DNA of 64,000 bases, from assembly GCF_000196315.1 (NCBI RefSeq), contig NC_014230.1, positions 930,001 through 994,000 of the forward strand. Reading direction: 5' to 3'. The notes under the pieces were generated by a model. The model had not been told where the DNA came from. It did not search any database and saw nothing but the letters and a program-made list of their open reading frames with translations. Positions 1-10,061 of this stretch are shown here, one piece after another. The translations under genes were made by a program, and so were the position numbers. This stretch comes from Croceibacter atlanticus HTCC2559. Its GTDB lineage: Bacteria > Bacteroidota > Bacteroidia > Flavobacteriales > Flavobacteriaceae. The number at the start of each line of letters is the position of its first letter. Positions within the stretch are counted from its first letter, which is position 1.

Positions 1-299
1 ATGTAGGTTATACTTGGGAAAAACTAATACACGAAGAAGACCAGTTTAAATTAAACTATTACTATAATTACGTAGAAAAATTTTCTTCCATACGCGAAGC
101 CAATGCTTTGCAAAACATTGCTAACTTTGTTCCTACTCAACATATTAGCAGTCTAGAATGTATTTATTCTGGAAAGCACGAAAAATATTCAATAGCATTG
201 AGAATTAATAATATGTTTGATGATGATGCTTATGACAATTTTAGAGTACAACGACCTGGTCGTAGTTACTCTATTAAATTAAGGTATGTGATAGATTGA
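1..299 (+). CDS. TonB-dependent outer-membrane receptor, C-terminal fragment
   Basis: The reading frame is open from the first base (codons begin at position 3) and ends with TGA at 297-299, so only about 98 C-terminal residues are inside the window. The last segment, with NNMFDDDAYDNF followed by PGRSYSIKLRYVID, is the usual last pair of beta-strands of a TonB-dependent receptor, where an asparagine/aspartate-rich turn (N-N-x-F-D) and an aromatic-ending strand close the barrel. These receptors import iron complexes, vitamins or glycans across the outer membrane. The substrate cannot be judged from this fragment. The next gene follows with no gap, so the two are probably co-transcribed. Confidence 0.8.
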   Translation, partial: VGYTWEKLIHEEDQFKLNYYYNYVEKFSSIREANALQNIANFVPTQHISSLECIYSGKHEKYSIALRINNMFDDDAYDNFRVQRPGRSYSIKLRYVID

Positions 300-301
300 T
301 T

Positions 302-1576
302 ATGAAGAACATTTTACCAAATCTTATTATCGTTTCTTTTTTAACTATTGTTCTTAGTTGTGCAACAGATGATGCTATACCTGTTGCAGAGAACACTACA
401 ACACCAAATCCCACAGAAGATCCTACCGAAGACCCACAACAGCAATATGATTATATGCTTTATACAAGAAGTGGCTCATCTTCTAATGGGTTTATAACAG
501 GATTTGACAATTTCCCGGAAGGCGATTTAGATATCCCAAATTTACCAACAACATTGGCCTATCCTTCTATATCTGGAGGTGTGTCTTACAACCGTTACAC
601 AGTTAATCAACAAAAATTGTTTGGTGGAGCTGGCTACCAAAGAGTTATCTTAGATGAAAATAAAGTGCCAAATGAAGGCGAGATAATTGAAACTTTAGGC
701 GGAGGCTCAAGTGTAGTTATTCTTAATGACACCAAAGGATACTACACAGATTTTAATACGCTAAATATTCAGATATTTAATCCTCAAACTTTTCAAAGAA
801 TAGGTGAGATAGATATGAGTCAAGCTTATAGTATTCCAGAAAACGATGCTAATTATTACAATTCACTATATGTTGTTGGCAATACACTTTATGCGTGTTT
901 GTATACTGGTCGTTCCTTTCCGCCATTTATATACGAAAGTAATGTAGGAAGTATAGTTGCTATTATAGATACTGCTACAGATACATACCAGTCTAACATT
1001 TTTAGGGAAGAGACTAAGTATCCTGGACAACCCTTTTTAAGATTTAAAAACAGCACTGTAGATGAGCAAGGTAATTTATATTTACCAACCCAAGGTGGAT
1101 TTGGTTTAGAGGAAGACCCAGAAATTCCTGTTTTTGCAAAACTTACACGAATATCTAATGAGACCTCAAATTTTGATGATTTTGAGTTTATTCCTCAGTT
1201 AAGCATACCTTCATCTAATGCCGAAACCGTAATAAATGCAGGGTTTTTATATGTAGGTAACGGTATAGCCTATACTAATGTGTTAATGGAAGATCCAGAA
1301 ACTTCATCAGATTTGGTAAACAAAGCATTAATGCGTTGGGTAAGGGTAGATCTAATATCGCAAACAGCTCAATTAATAGAAGGCATACCTAGAAATGCAG
1401 GCCTTACAACCGGAATGGCTTATAATTTTAATAATAAAGTACAGCTTCCTGTTTATGACCCAGAATCAGGAGAAAGTGCTATTTACGAAACAGATCCTTC
1501 TAGCACGCTAGGTACAAGAGTATTTAATGTTACCGCTGGCGGAATAATTTATGGATTTTACCAAGTTGAAGAATAA
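302..1576 (+). CDS. DUF4374-like lipoprotein
   Basis: Secreted lipoprotein of 424 aa. The ATG at 302 is preferred to the in-frame TTG at 296 because it directly begins a signal peptide (MKNILPNLIIVSFLTIVLSC) with a lipobox LS-C, so the mature protein would start at Cys about residue 20. A low-complexity Thr/Pro/Glu/Asp linker follows, then a domain with repeated short beta-segments suggestive of a propeller. Its position right after a TonB-dependent receptor and its size fit the DUF4374 family, which in Bacteroidota often accompanies siderophore-type receptors. The family assignment is from context and general appearance, not a firm motif. Function unknown; a surface or periplasmic accessory to uptake is an inference. 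Confidence 0.55.
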   Translation: MKNILPNLIIVSFLTIVLSCATDDAIPVAENTTTPNPTEDPTEDPQQQYDYMLYTRSGSSSNGFITGFDNFPEGDLDIPNLPTTLAYPSISGGVSYNRYTVNQQKLFGGAGYQRVILDENKVPNEGEIIETLGGGSSVVILNDTKGYYTDFNTLNIQIFNPQTFQRIGEIDMSQAYSIPENDANYYNSLYVVGNTLYACLYTGRSFPPFIYESNVGSIVAIIDTATDTYQSNIFREETKYPGQPFLRFKNSTVDEQGNLYLPTQGGFGLEEDPEIPVFAKLTRISNETSNFDDFEFIPQLSIPSSNAETVINAGFLYVGNGIAYTNVLMEDPETSSDLVNKALMRWVRVDLISQTAQLIEGIPRNAGLTTGMAYNFNNKVQLPVYDPESGESAIYETDPSSTLGTRVFNVTAGGIIYGFYQVEE

Positions 1577-1577
1577 T

Positions 1578-2600
1578 ATGAAACCTACATTTTACATAAC
1601 CTACATATTGCTTTTAGCTGTTGGCTATTTGCAAGCCCAAACTTTATCTAACGGAGATTTTGAAACGTTTGGAGTTCAAACTACACAACTTTATACACGA
1701 GATGGTGGCGCCTATAATGGAGAAACCTGTATGATAGATGGTGGTACTATTCAGGAAGCTGGTACTTATGAAGGCGTTGGAAGACCAATAGGATTTACAA
1801 CTACAGATGATGCTTTTGAGCAATCACCTAGTACAGTAGAGCAAACTACAGACGCCAATTCTGGCGCTTCTGCAATACAATTAACAACAAACGGTTTTGA
1901 TGTTATTGGTTTGGTAGGTTTATTTGAGCCAGAAGTCCTTAGGCAAGAATTAATACCTGTTGCTTACCCATTTACTGCAGTACCAACATCTATAGATGGA
2001 TTTTATAGACATATGAGTGGCGTGCCAAGATCATTTCCTCCAGGAACTTGCACAAGCGATGGGCAGTTAGAAGAAACAAGGACATACACTGGCGCTTTTA
2101 AAGTATATGCAGTTATGACTAAGTATAACGAAACCACCGATGAAGATGAAATAGTAGCCACCGTAAACTCAGAGTTTCCTAATGCTACAGATTATACGGC
2201 TTTTTCTGCGCCTGTAACAGTTGTGCAACCTGGTATAATTCCAGATAAAATTGTGTTTGTAATGTCTTCTTCTCCAGAATTTATAAGTCCTAATCCTGTA
2301 GCTATTGTAGGCTCTAGGTCTTTTGTAGATGACGTAGATTTTATATTTCCAGTTTTAAGTGTAGAAGAAACTATTGATAAAACAACAAATTTTTCTGTTT
2401 ACCCAAACCCAGCAACATCTCATTTTTCTTTAAATACAGAAGTTCCAAATCTTGAATTCAAATTATATAACATTTCTGGAAAATTAGTAATGCAAGGGTT
2501 TGCAGGTTCTAAAAATCACCAGGTAAATATTTCTTCATTAACACCTGGAATGTATTTTTTAAACACCAAATTAGGTGCTACTAAGTTAATTGTTAACTAA
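1578..2600 (+). CDS. type IX secretion cargo protein, unknown function
   Basis: Secreted protein of 340 aa. The ATG at 1578 starts a clean signal peptide (MKPTFYITYILLLAVGYLQAQ) and follows the previous stop by one base; an upstream in-frame ATG at 1551 would overlap that gene and spoil the signal. The C-terminal 70 residues are a type A sorting domain of the type IX secretion system: VYPNPATSHFSLN, then a LYNISGKLV strand and a SLTPGMYFLN segment. The protein should therefore cross the outer membrane and be released or anchored at the surface. The region between (about residues 25-260) opens with LSNGDFE as in secreted carbohydrate-binding or PCMD-type proteins, but I do not recognise a defined family. 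It probably belongs with the upstream receptor and lipoprotein. Confidence 0.7.
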   Translation: MKPTFYITYILLLAVGYLQAQTLSNGDFETFGVQTTQLYTRDGGAYNGETCMIDGGTIQEAGTYEGVGRPIGFTTTDDAFEQSPSTVEQTTDANSGASAIQLTTNGFDVIGLVGLFEPEVLRQELIPVAYPFTAVPTSIDGFYRHMSGVPRSFPPGTCTSDGQLEETRTYTGAFKVYAVMTKYNETTDEDEIVATVNSEFPNATDYTAFSAPVTVVQPGIIPDKIVFVMSSSPEFISPNPVAIVGSRSFVDDVDFIFPVLSVEETIDKTTNFSVYPNPATSHFSLNTEVPNLEFKLYNISGKLVMQGFAGSKNHQVNISSLTPGMYFLNTKLGATKLIVN

Positions 2601-2799
2601 CTAAATCTTAGTAAACCCTATCTAATATTTATTAATGATATGTCTTCTAAGGGAAACTTAAAAAGTTAAGGTTTTCCTAAAATACATGGTACGCTGTAAC
2701 AAGATGATAAAGTGATGAGTCTTTAAAGTACATCAATCAAAATAATCATCAATCAATTCTAAGTTTCTAACTGCTTAGAAATCAAAAACCAACCAATCC

Positions 2800-5433
2800 A
2801 TGAAGACACTATCCTTAAGTCTTTTAGCCCTTTTATTATCCTCATCTATATTCTCTCAAGATTCTACAAAAGTTGAAGTTCCTAAGCGTATTTATACAAC
2901 AGCTAGTATCTCGAGTTATAGTACACCAGAAATAGATGGTATCTTAAATGATGATGCTTGGAATGCTGTAGAATGGACTACAGATTATATAGAAAATCAA
3001 CCAGATGAAAACACACCGCCAACCGAGCAAACTAAAATGAAGATTGCTTATGACGATAAGAATATTTACGTGGCATTTAGATGTTATGATGCAGAGCCAG
3101 AAAACATTGTAAAGCGCTTGTCTAGAAGAGATGGCTTTGAAGGCGATTGGGTAGAAGTAAACTTTGATAGTTTTAATGATGATCGCACAGGGTTTTCATT
3201 TACAGTAACTGCAGCTGGCGTTAAAGGAGATGAATTTATCTCTAACAACGGAAACTTTGATGGTAGCTACAACCCAATATGGTATGTAAAAACAAATATA
3301 GACACAGAAGGTTGGACAGCAGAAATGCGTATACCATTAAGTCAACTTAGGTTTAGTGCAGATCAAGACCAAGTTTGGGGTTTGCAAAGTACACGTAGGT
3401 ATTTTAGAGCAGAAGAACGCTCATTGTGGCAAAGACTTCCTGCAGATGCTCCAGGTTTTGTAAGTGAGTTTGGTGAGCTAAGAGGTTTGGTTGGCTTAAA
3501 ACCACAAAAACAATTAGAAATTCAGCCCTTTATTTTGGGGCAACAAGATGTGTACGAGGAAGAACGCGGCAACCCTTTTAGAGATGGTGCCGACACTAAG
3601 TTAAATACAGGATTAGATGCTAAGATAGGTATTACTAATGACCTTACTCTAGACCTAACTATTAATCCAGATTTTGGTCAAGTAGAGGCAGATCCTGCGG
3701 CCATTGCACTGGATGGTTTTCAGTTGTTTTTTCAAGAACAACGTCCTTTTTTTGTGGCCAACTCTAACATTTTCAACTATTCCTTAGATAATTTTTCGCC
3801 GGGCAACTTGTTTTACTCAAGACGAATAGGGCGAAGCCCTCAAGGTTTTGCGCAAAGTGATAATATTCAATATACTAATCAACCAAACAATACTACTATT
3901 TATGGTGCTGCTAAGTTTAGTGGTAAAACTAAAAATGGATGGAGTTTAGGAGTTATTGAAAGTGTGACGGCTAAAGAATTTGTAGAAATTATAGATTTTG
4001 ATAACCAAACCACAGAGCAAATTGTAGAGCCGCTCACTAATTACTTTGTGGGTAGAGCCCAAAAAGATTTTAATGACAGAAATTCTTATATAGGAACCAT
4101 GTTTACTGCTACTAACAGAGATTTAGAAGATGGTCAATTTTTAAATTTTCTTAGACGTGATGCTTATTCAGCAGGTATTGATTTTAAACACAACTGGAAA
4201 GATAGAAAGTATTATTTAGAAGGAATGGCTTACGGTAGTCATGTTAAAGGAAGTAAAGAAGCAATTGCACGAACACAACAATCATTAACACATTTATTTG
4301 GAAGAGTAGATGCAGGTCATGTTGAAATAGACACAACTAGAACATCCCTATCAGGAACAGGTGGCCGTTTAGAAATAGGAAAAGCTTCTGGAGGAAATTT
4401 TAGAGCACACCTAGGTGGAACCTGGCGCTCTCCAGAGTTGGAGCTTAATGATATAGGCTTTTTAAGGCGTGCAGATGAGATTAGACAGTATGCAAGATTA
4501 AGCTACCAAACATTAAAACCCTTTGGAAATTTTAGAAGAATAAATGCACAATACAGACATTACAATTCATTTGATTTTGATGGAAATTATAATGTAGCAG
4601 AACATCGCTTAGATGGTTTTGCACAGTTTAAAAATAACTGGGGAATTGAAACTGGTTTTATTCATAAACCAAGAAACTATAATGTGAGTACATTACGTGG
4701 AGGACCAAGGTTTAGATTCTCTAAAGAGAATATTAACTACTTTTTTATAGGGTCAGACTCTCGTAAAAAATTTGTGTACAGTGGTGGTTATGTTATTTCT
4801 GAAGCTGTAGATAAGCAATTTACCTATTTAGAGTTAAGTGCAAGGATGTCTTACCAACCTACAGATGCCTTAAACCTTTCTATAAGGCCTGTATATTCTA
4901 AAAACCCTAACCAAACACAATATGTTGCAACACGAGAAGTAAATGGTACATCTAGGTATATTACTGCAAATATTGAACAGCAAACGTTAAGTGCACAGTT
5001 TAGATTAAATTATACATTTACTCCTAACTTTTCGCTTCAGTTTTATGCACAGCCATTTGTATCAACAGGACGTTATTCTAATTTTAACTATATTACAGAT
5101 GCAACTGCAGATAATTTAGAAGATAGATTTCAGCTGTATAATGACAACCAAATAAGCTTAGAAAATGGAACCTATAATATAGACGATACAGAAAATGGAA
5201 CTACAGATTATAGCTTCTCAAACCCAGACTTTGCATTTTCTCAATTGAACACAAATTTGGTGTTGCGTTGGGAATATATACCTGGTAGCGAGTTATTTTT
5301 AGTGTGGTCATTAAATGGTAATGCTTTTGAGCAACCCGACAACCACATAGCATCTACATTAACAGATTTTGTAACAGAATCTAGACATAGTAATACATTT
5401 CTATTAAAAGCAACTTATAGGTTTGTTCTTTAA
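2800..5433 (+). CDS. DUF5916 outer-membrane protein with CBM9-like N-terminal domain
   Basis: 877 aa with a signal peptide ending near residue 19 (SIFSQDS). Residues about 40-230 resemble the family 9 carbohydrate-binding-like domain: PEIDGILNDDAWNAVEW at the start, then KIAYDDKNIYVAFRCYD and WTAEMRIPLSQLRF. The rest is rich in beta-strands with alternating aromatic residues and ends in KATYRFVL, an outer-membrane barrel terminus. The stretch with NPDFGQVEADPA and FFQEQRPFF is typical of DUF5916 proteins, which are common in Bacteroidota and have no established biochemical role. It stands alone after a 199-bp gap and is followed 11 bp later by a small secreted protein gene. Confidence 0.75.
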   Translation: MKTLSLSLLALLLSSSIFSQDSTKVEVPKRIYTTASISSYSTPEIDGILNDDAWNAVEWTTDYIENQPDENTPPTEQTKMKIAYDDKNIYVAFRCYDAEPENIVKRLSRRDGFEGDWVEVNFDSFNDDRTGFSFTVTAAGVKGDEFISNNGNFDGSYNPIWYVKTNIDTEGWTAEMRIPLSQLRFSADQDQVWGLQSTRRYFRAEERSLWQRLPADAPGFVSEFGELRGLVGLKPQKQLEIQPFILGQQDVYEEERGNPFRDGADTKLNTGLDAKIGITNDLTLDLTINPDFGQVEADPAAIALDGFQLFFQEQRPFFVANSNIFNYSLDNFSPGNLFYSRRIGRSPQGFAQSDNIQYTNQPNNTTIYGAAKFSGKTKNGWSLGVIESVTAKEFVEIIDFDNQTTEQIVEPLTNYFVGRAQKDFNDRNSYIGTMFTATNRDLEDGQFLNFLRRDAYSAGIDFKHNWKDRKYYLEGMAYGSHVKGSKEAIARTQQSLTHLFGRVDAGHVEIDTTRTSLSGTGGRLEIGKASGGNFRAHLGGTWRSPELELNDIGFLRRADEIRQYARLSYQTLKPFGNFRRINAQYRHYNSFDFDGNYNVAEHRLDGFAQFKNNWGIETGFIHKPRNYNVSTLRGGPRFRFSKENINYFFIGSDSRKKFVYSGGYVISEAVDKQFTYLELSARMSYQPTDALNLSIRPVYSKNPNQTQYVATREVNGTSRYITANIEQQTLSAQFRLNYTFTPNFSLQFYAQPFVSTGRYSNFNYITDATADNLEDRFQLYNDNQISLENGTYNIDDTENGTTDYSFSNPDFAFSQLNTNLVLRWEYIPGSELFLVWSLNGNAFEQPDNHIASTLTDFVTESRHSNTFLLKATYRFVL

Positions 5434-5444
5434 AACTTCCAATT

Positions 5445-6014
5445 ATGAAAATATTAGTCACGTTAATCCTTTCTATTCTTACTACATCTTTAGCAGTTGC
5501 TCAATATAATTTTGAGCCTACCACAGAAAATCCCTTTGGGCAACCTCATCCAGATGCTCCACAACAACTAAAAGATTTTGAGCCTATGATAGGTATTTGT
5601 GATTGCAAGTCGATGAGCAGAATGCCTGATGGTTCTTGGAGTGATGCTGTTGATATGCAATGGACATTTAAGTATATTATGAATGGTATGGCAGTGCAAG
5701 ACGAAACTTTAAAGGCAGACGGCAAACACTCTGGTAGTATAAGACAGTTTATAGCAGATAGTAGCAAATGGTATGTGCACTATTATTCAAGCAATGCGCC
5801 AAGCTTAGTGCTTCCTACTTGGGAAGGCAAAAAGAAAGATGGTGCAATAGTGTTATATAGAAATCAAAAATCGCCTAATGGCATAGACGGTTTTTATAGG
5901 CTTACATTTTATGATATGACTAAAACAGGTTATAAATGGATAGGTGAATGGGTTAGTAAGGATGAAAGTATTGAATACCCTACTTGGAAAATAGACTGTG
6001 CCAGAAAAATTTAA
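5445..6014 (+). CDS. secreted protein, unknown function (possibly DUF1579-like)
   Basis: 189 aa with a signal peptide (MKILVTLILSILTTSLAVAQ). The mature part is about 170 residues and rich in aromatic beta-strands (WTFKYIMNGMAVQDE, KWYVHYYSS, GFYRLTFYDM, YKWIGEWVS), which looks like a small lipocalin-like barrel of the sort seen in DUF1579-type proteins. Three cysteines are visible: CDC near the mature N-terminus and one near the C-terminus. The gene lies 11 bp after the DUF5916 gene and is probably in the same transcript. Its stop codon overlaps by 4 bp the stop of the oppositely oriented deacetylase gene. Confidence 0.5.
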   Translation: MKILVTLILSILTTSLAVAQYNFEPTTENPFGQPHPDAPQQLKDFEPMIGICDCKSMSRMPDGSWSDAVDMQWTFKYIMNGMAVQDETLKADGKHSGSIRQFIADSSKWYVHYYSSNAPSLVLPTWEGKKKDGAIVLYRNQKSPNGIDGFYRLTFYDMTKTGYKWIGEWVSKDESIEYPTWKIDCARKI

Positions 6015-6910
6015 AAGAATATATCTTGAGCCAACCTATAAGTGTTCGCGTGAGCTTCAATAATTTTTTTTATGTCTTTGGAATAGCCGCCACCCATACT
6101 AACTTCAACAGGAATATTTAAATCTTTACAAAGTTGAAGCACAAACCTGTCACGTTCTTTACAACCTAAGATACTACAGCTTAATTTGCCGAGTTTATCG
6201 GTTTCTAGAATATCTACGCCACTTAAATAAAAAATGAAATCTGGGTTAACATCAGAAATTAGCTTAGGTAGTGTTTCCTTTAGTAGTTTAAGATAATTAT
6301 CATCAGTGGTGTGAGATGGTAATGCAATATCTAAATCTGATGATTCTTTTTTAAAAGGGTAATTTTTTTCACCGTGCATAGAGAATGTAAAAACAGAGGT
6401 GTCATCTTTAAAAATCTCTGCTGTACCATTGCCTTGATGCACATCTAAATCTATAATTAAAACTTGCTTTGCTTTGTTTGTGTGCTGTAAATACCGAGCA
6501 CCGATAGCTTGATCGTTAAACATACAAAAGCCTTCACCTCTGTTGGTATAAGCATGATGAGTGCCTCCAGCAATATTCATAGCAATGCCATACTCTAATG
6601 CAAAATCACAAGCTTTAATAGTGCCGTCTGCAATAATAAATTCACGCTCTACCAAAGCACTGTTAAGAGGAAATCCAATTTTTCGAGCAGCTCGTGCGTC
6701 TAGCGTTAAGTTTTTTAAATCTGAAATATAATTTGTGGTATGTACCAGGTCTACAAAGGTTTCAGAATAAACGGGCTCAAAAAAGTTATCAGGATCACAA
6801 GTGCCTTCGTATATTAATTGCTTAGGTAAAAGCTCATATTTTTCCATAGGAAATCTATGTCCTTCTGGAAGCGGAACTTTATAAATAGGATGATATGCTA
6901 TTTTAAGCAT
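6011..6910 (-). CDS. histone deacetylase-family protein (zinc amidohydrolase)
   Basis: 299 aa, the normal length for bacterial class II HDAC/AcuC-type enzymes, which remove acetyl or similar acyl groups from amines (protein lysines or polyamines). The active-site set is complete: the histidine pair in GGTHHA (His118, His119), the zinc ligands in IDLDVHQGNG (Asp156, His158), a third ligand Asp233 in SGVDILETD, and the tyrosine in GGGYS (Tyr276). No signal peptide, so cytoplasmic. It lies 18 bp downstream of metG on the same strand and may be co-transcribed with it. The substrate cannot be told from sequence. Confidence 0.88.
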   Translation of the reverse strand: MLKIAYHPIYKVPLPEGHRFPMEKYELLPKQLIYEGTCDPDNFFEPVYSETFVDLVHTTNYISDLKNLTLDARAARKIGFPLNSALVEREFIIADGTIKACDFALEYGIAMNIAGGTHHAYTNRGEGFCMFNDQAIGARYLQHTNKAKQVLIIDLDVHQGNGTAEIFKDDTSVFTFSMHGEKNYPFKKESSDLDIALPSHTTDDNYLKLLKETLPKLISDVNPDFIFYLSGVDILETDKLGKLSCSILGCKERDRFVLQLCKDLNIPVEVSMGGGYSKDIKKIIEAHANTYRLAQDIFF

Positions 6911-6928
6911 AAGCTGTTAGGCTTCTAT

Positions 6929-9001
6929 TTAGCTAATAGATTTACCGTTAGGGATGCCTGTAACATCTGGGTTTACAAAAACTAAATTCCCGTTGGCATC
7001 TTCTGTCATTAAAATCATTCCTTGACTTTCTACACCTCTTAGTTTACGTGGTGCCAAATTAACTAATACAGTAACTTGCTTGCCTATTATATCTTCTGGT
7101 TTAAAGCTTTCTGCAATACCAGATACAATTGTTCTTACATCTATTCCTGTATCTACCTTAAGAACTAAAAGCTTTTTAGTTTTTGGCATTTTTTCAGCTT
7201 CTAAGATAGTACCTACACGAAGATCCATAGAAGTAAAATCTTCAAACTGCACGGTCTCTTTTTCTGGATCTACAACAGCATTTTCAACTTCATTAGCCTT
7301 TTTGCTTGCTTCTAGCTTGTCTAATTGTTTTTGTATGTGTTCATCTTCAATCTTACTAAATAATAATTCAGCTTTATTAATTTGATGACCAGCTGGCAAT
7401 AATGCATTTTTACTCGAGATGTCATTCCAGCTATTTTTCTCTGCAGAATCTTGGGAAGTTAAATTAAGAATGTCTTTAAGTTTATTTGAAGTAAACGGTA
7501 AAAACGGCTCACTTAATGTAGCTAAAGCAGCTGCGATTTGTAATGCTACGTACATTACAGTTTTTGTGCGCTCCGCATCTGTTTTAGCAGTTTTCCAAGG
7601 TTCTTCATCTGCTAAGTATTTATTACCGAGTCTTGCAACATCCATTAAAAGCTTTTGAGCTTCTCTAAAACGGTAGCGTTCTAAAGAACTTGCAATAACA
7701 TCTGGATATGTCTTAAGTTCGGTTAATGTTTGTTCATCTATTTCACTATACGTGGATGGTTCTGGAACATCGCCGCCATAATACTTATTGGTAAGTACAA
7801 CAACACGATTAATAAAGTTGCCAAAGACAGCAACTAGTTCATTATTATTGCGGGCTTGAAAATCTGCCCACGTAAAATCATTGTCTTTTGTTTCTGGAGC
7901 ATTTGCTGTTAAAGCATAGCGCAAAACATCTTGTTGCCCTGGAAAATCTTCTAAATATTCATGAAGCCAAACTGCCCAATTTTTAGAGGTAGACAACTTG
8001 TTGCCTTCTAAATTTAGAAATTCATTTGCTGGCACATTATCTGGCATAATGTAAGAGCCTTCTGCTTTAAGCATACTCGGGAAAATTATACAGTGAAATA
8101 CAATATTATCTTTCCCTATAAAGTGAAGTAATTTGGTGTCTTCATTTTTCCAATATGGTTCCCAGTCTTTTCCTTTTGCTTGTGCCCATTCTTTTGTTGC
8201 AGAGATGTAGCCTATAGGAGCATCAAACCAAACGTATAGTACTTTGCCATCTGCACCTTTTACAGGAACAGGTATGCCCCAATCTAAATCTCGTGTTACA
8301 GCTCTAGGTCTTAGGCCATCATCTATCCAAGATTTGCATTGTCCATACACATTAGTTTTCCAGTCTTTTTTATGGTCTTTAAGGATCCAATCTTTTAAAT
8401 AATCTTCATATTGGTCTAATGGTAAAAACCAGTGTTTTGTTTCTTTTAAAATAGGCTTAGCTCCAGAAATAGCAGATTTAGGGTTAATTAAATCTGTTGC
8501 GTTATGAGAAGTTCCGCAGCTTTCACATTGGTCGCCATAACTTTCTTCATTACCACATTTTGGGCAAGTTCCTACAACAAAGCGGTCTGCGAGAAATTGA
8601 TTGGCTCCTGGATCGTATAATTGTTCTGTAACCTCTTCAATAAACTTATCATTTTTATAAAGGTTCTCAAAAAACTCCGATGCAGTATCGTGATGTATTT
8701 TAGCTGACGTTCTTGAGTAATTATCAAAAGAAATTCCAAAGTCTTCAAAGCTTTTTTTGATGATGGTGTGATACTTATCAACCACATCTTGTGGGGTCAC
8801 ACCTTCTTTTTTCGCTTTTATAGTAATTGGCACACCGTGCTCATCACTACCACAAACAAACAACACATCTTCACCTTGCATACGTTGGTAGCGTGCATAA
8901 ATATCTGCAGGAACATAAACACCTGCTAAGTGTCCTATATGTATTGGCCCGTTTGTATAAGGTAAAGCCGCTGTAATGGTATATCTCTTTGGAGTGGTCA
9001 T
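6929..9001 (-). CDS. metG: methionine--tRNA ligase
   Basis: 690 aa, full length for the long bacterial form. It charges tRNA-Met for initiation and elongation. Visible: the HIGH signature at residues 21-24, a KMSKS-type loop written KLSTSK at 335-340, four zinc-knuckle cysteines (146, 149, 159, 162: CPKC...CESC), and a C-terminal EMAP/Trbp111-like tRNA-binding domain beginning [14 protein letters not shown] at about residue 585, which also helps dimerization. The first 20 residues ([19 protein letters not shown]) match the expected start. A TATCTTTG element on the minus strand at 9020-9027 is a plausible -7 box. Confidence 0.97.
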   Translation of the reverse strand: MTTPKRYTITAALPYTNGPIHIGHLAGVYVPADIYARYQRMQGEDVLFVCGSDEHGVPITIKAKKEGVTPQDVVDKYHTIIKKSFEDFGISFDNYSRTSAKIHHDTASEFFENLYKNDKFIEEVTEQLYDPGANQFLADRFVVGTCPKCGNEESYGDQCESCGTSHNATDLINPKSAISGAKPILKETKHWFLPLDQYEDYLKDWILKDHKKDWKTNVYGQCKSWIDDGLRPRAVTRDLDWGIPVPVKGADGKVLYVWFDAPIGYISATKEWAQAKGKDWEPYWKNEDTKLLHFIGKDNIVFHCIIFPSMLKAEGSYIMPDNVPANEFLNLEGNKLSTSKNWAVWLHEYLEDFPGQQDVLRYALTANAPETKDNDFTWADFQARNNNELVAVFGNFINRVVVLTNKYYGGDVPEPSTYSEIDEQTLTELKTYPDVIASSLERYRFREAQKLLMDVARLGNKYLADEEPWKTAKTDAERTKTVMYVALQIAAALATLSEPFLPFTSNKLKDILNLTSQDSAEKNSWNDISSKNALLPAGHQINKAELLFSKIEDEHIQKQLDKLEASKKANEVENAVVDPEKETVQFEDFTSMDLRVGTILEAEKMPKTKKLLVLKVDTGIDVRTIVSGIAESFKPEDIIGKQVTVLVNLAPRKLRGVESQGMILMTEDANGNLVFVNPDVTGIPNGKSIS

Positions 9002-9086
9002 AGTCTATTTTTGAAGATGCAAAGATAACAAATCTCAACCGCTTGTAATACCTATGTTTCCCTCATAAAATCTTTATATTTGAGGC

Positions 9087-9989
9087 ATGATAATTCCGCC
9101 ATATTTAAAAGAAGGAGATACTGTTGCAATTGTGTGTACAGCTCGAAAAATCTCAAAAAAAGAGCTAGATCCAGCTATAAAGTTATTAACGCATTGGGGA
9201 TTAAAAGTTAAGCTAGGAGATACTGTAGGGAAAGAATATCATCAGTTTGGAGGTACAGATGTACAACGTGCAGAAGATTTTCAAGAGATGTTAGATGATA
9301 AAGAAGTGCAAGCCATTTGGTGTGCCCGTGGCGGATATGGTACTGTAAGAATGATAGATGAGGTTAATTTCTCTAGTATTGAAACAAACCCAAAATGGAT
9401 TATTGGGTATAGTGACCCTACTGTATTACATTGCCATATACATAATTTAGGAGTTGCAACCATACATGGTCAAATGTGTTTAGAAATTGAAAACAAAACT
9501 GAAGCTACAAGAGACACATTAAAAAATATATTATTTGGAAATTATGATGCTATTAAATTTGCTTCAGACTTTAAATTAAATAGAACAGGTCATGCTAAAG
9601 GACAACTAATAGGAGGAAATTTATCTGTGCTATCTAGTATTTTAGGTAGTAAATCAACAATAAAAACAGAAGGTAAAATTCTATTTCTTGAAGATTTAGA
9701 TGAGTATTTATACCACATAGACCGTATGGTACATAACATAAAACGTAACGGCTTTTTTAAAAACCTAGCAGGATTGGTCATTGGTGGCTTAACAGATATG
9801 CATGATAATACAAGCCCTTTTGGTCAATCTGCAGAAGAGATAATTGCAAATGCTGTAAAAGAATTTAATTTTCCTGTGTGTTTTAATTTTCCTGCTGGAC
9901 ATAGTAAAGATAATCGTGCGTTAATATTTGGAGCAGAAACAGAATTAATCGTCACAAAAGATAATGTGGTTTTAAAAACCGAAGCTTAA
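9087..9989 (+). CDS. LD-carboxypeptidase (peptidase family S66)
   Basis: 300 aa, matching the S66 family (LdcA/MccF). Such enzymes cut the L,D bond that releases the terminal D-alanine from the murein tetrapeptide during cell-wall recycling; MccF relatives cleave microcin C. The Ser-Glu-His triad is visible: Ser109 in IIGYSDPT, Glu202 in FLEDLDE and His272 in FPAGHSKDN. No signal peptide is present, which fits a cytoplasmic recycling enzyme. The ATG at 9087 gives the expected start (MIIPPYLKEGDTVAI). A promoter-like TATATTTG at 9075-9082 sits only 4 bp before this ATG. Confidence 0.93.
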   Translation: MIIPPYLKEGDTVAIVCTARKISKKELDPAIKLLTHWGLKVKLGDTVGKEYHQFGGTDVQRAEDFQEMLDDKEVQAIWCARGGYGTVRMIDEVNFSSIETNPKWIIGYSDPTVLHCHIHNLGVATIHGQMCLEIENKTEATRDTLKNILFGNYDAIKFASDFKLNRTGHAKGQLIGGNLSVLSSILGSKSTIKTEGKILFLEDLDEYLYHIDRMVHNIKRNGFFKNLAGLVIGGLTDMHDNTSPFGQSAEEIIANAVKEFNFPVCFNFPAGHSKDNRALIFGAETELIVTKDNVVLKTEA

Positions 9990-10061
9990 AATTATACATT
10001 GTGATTTTAGCACTTTGTTGTTACATAACTAACCTCTAATCACAAAAATACTTAACCAACT

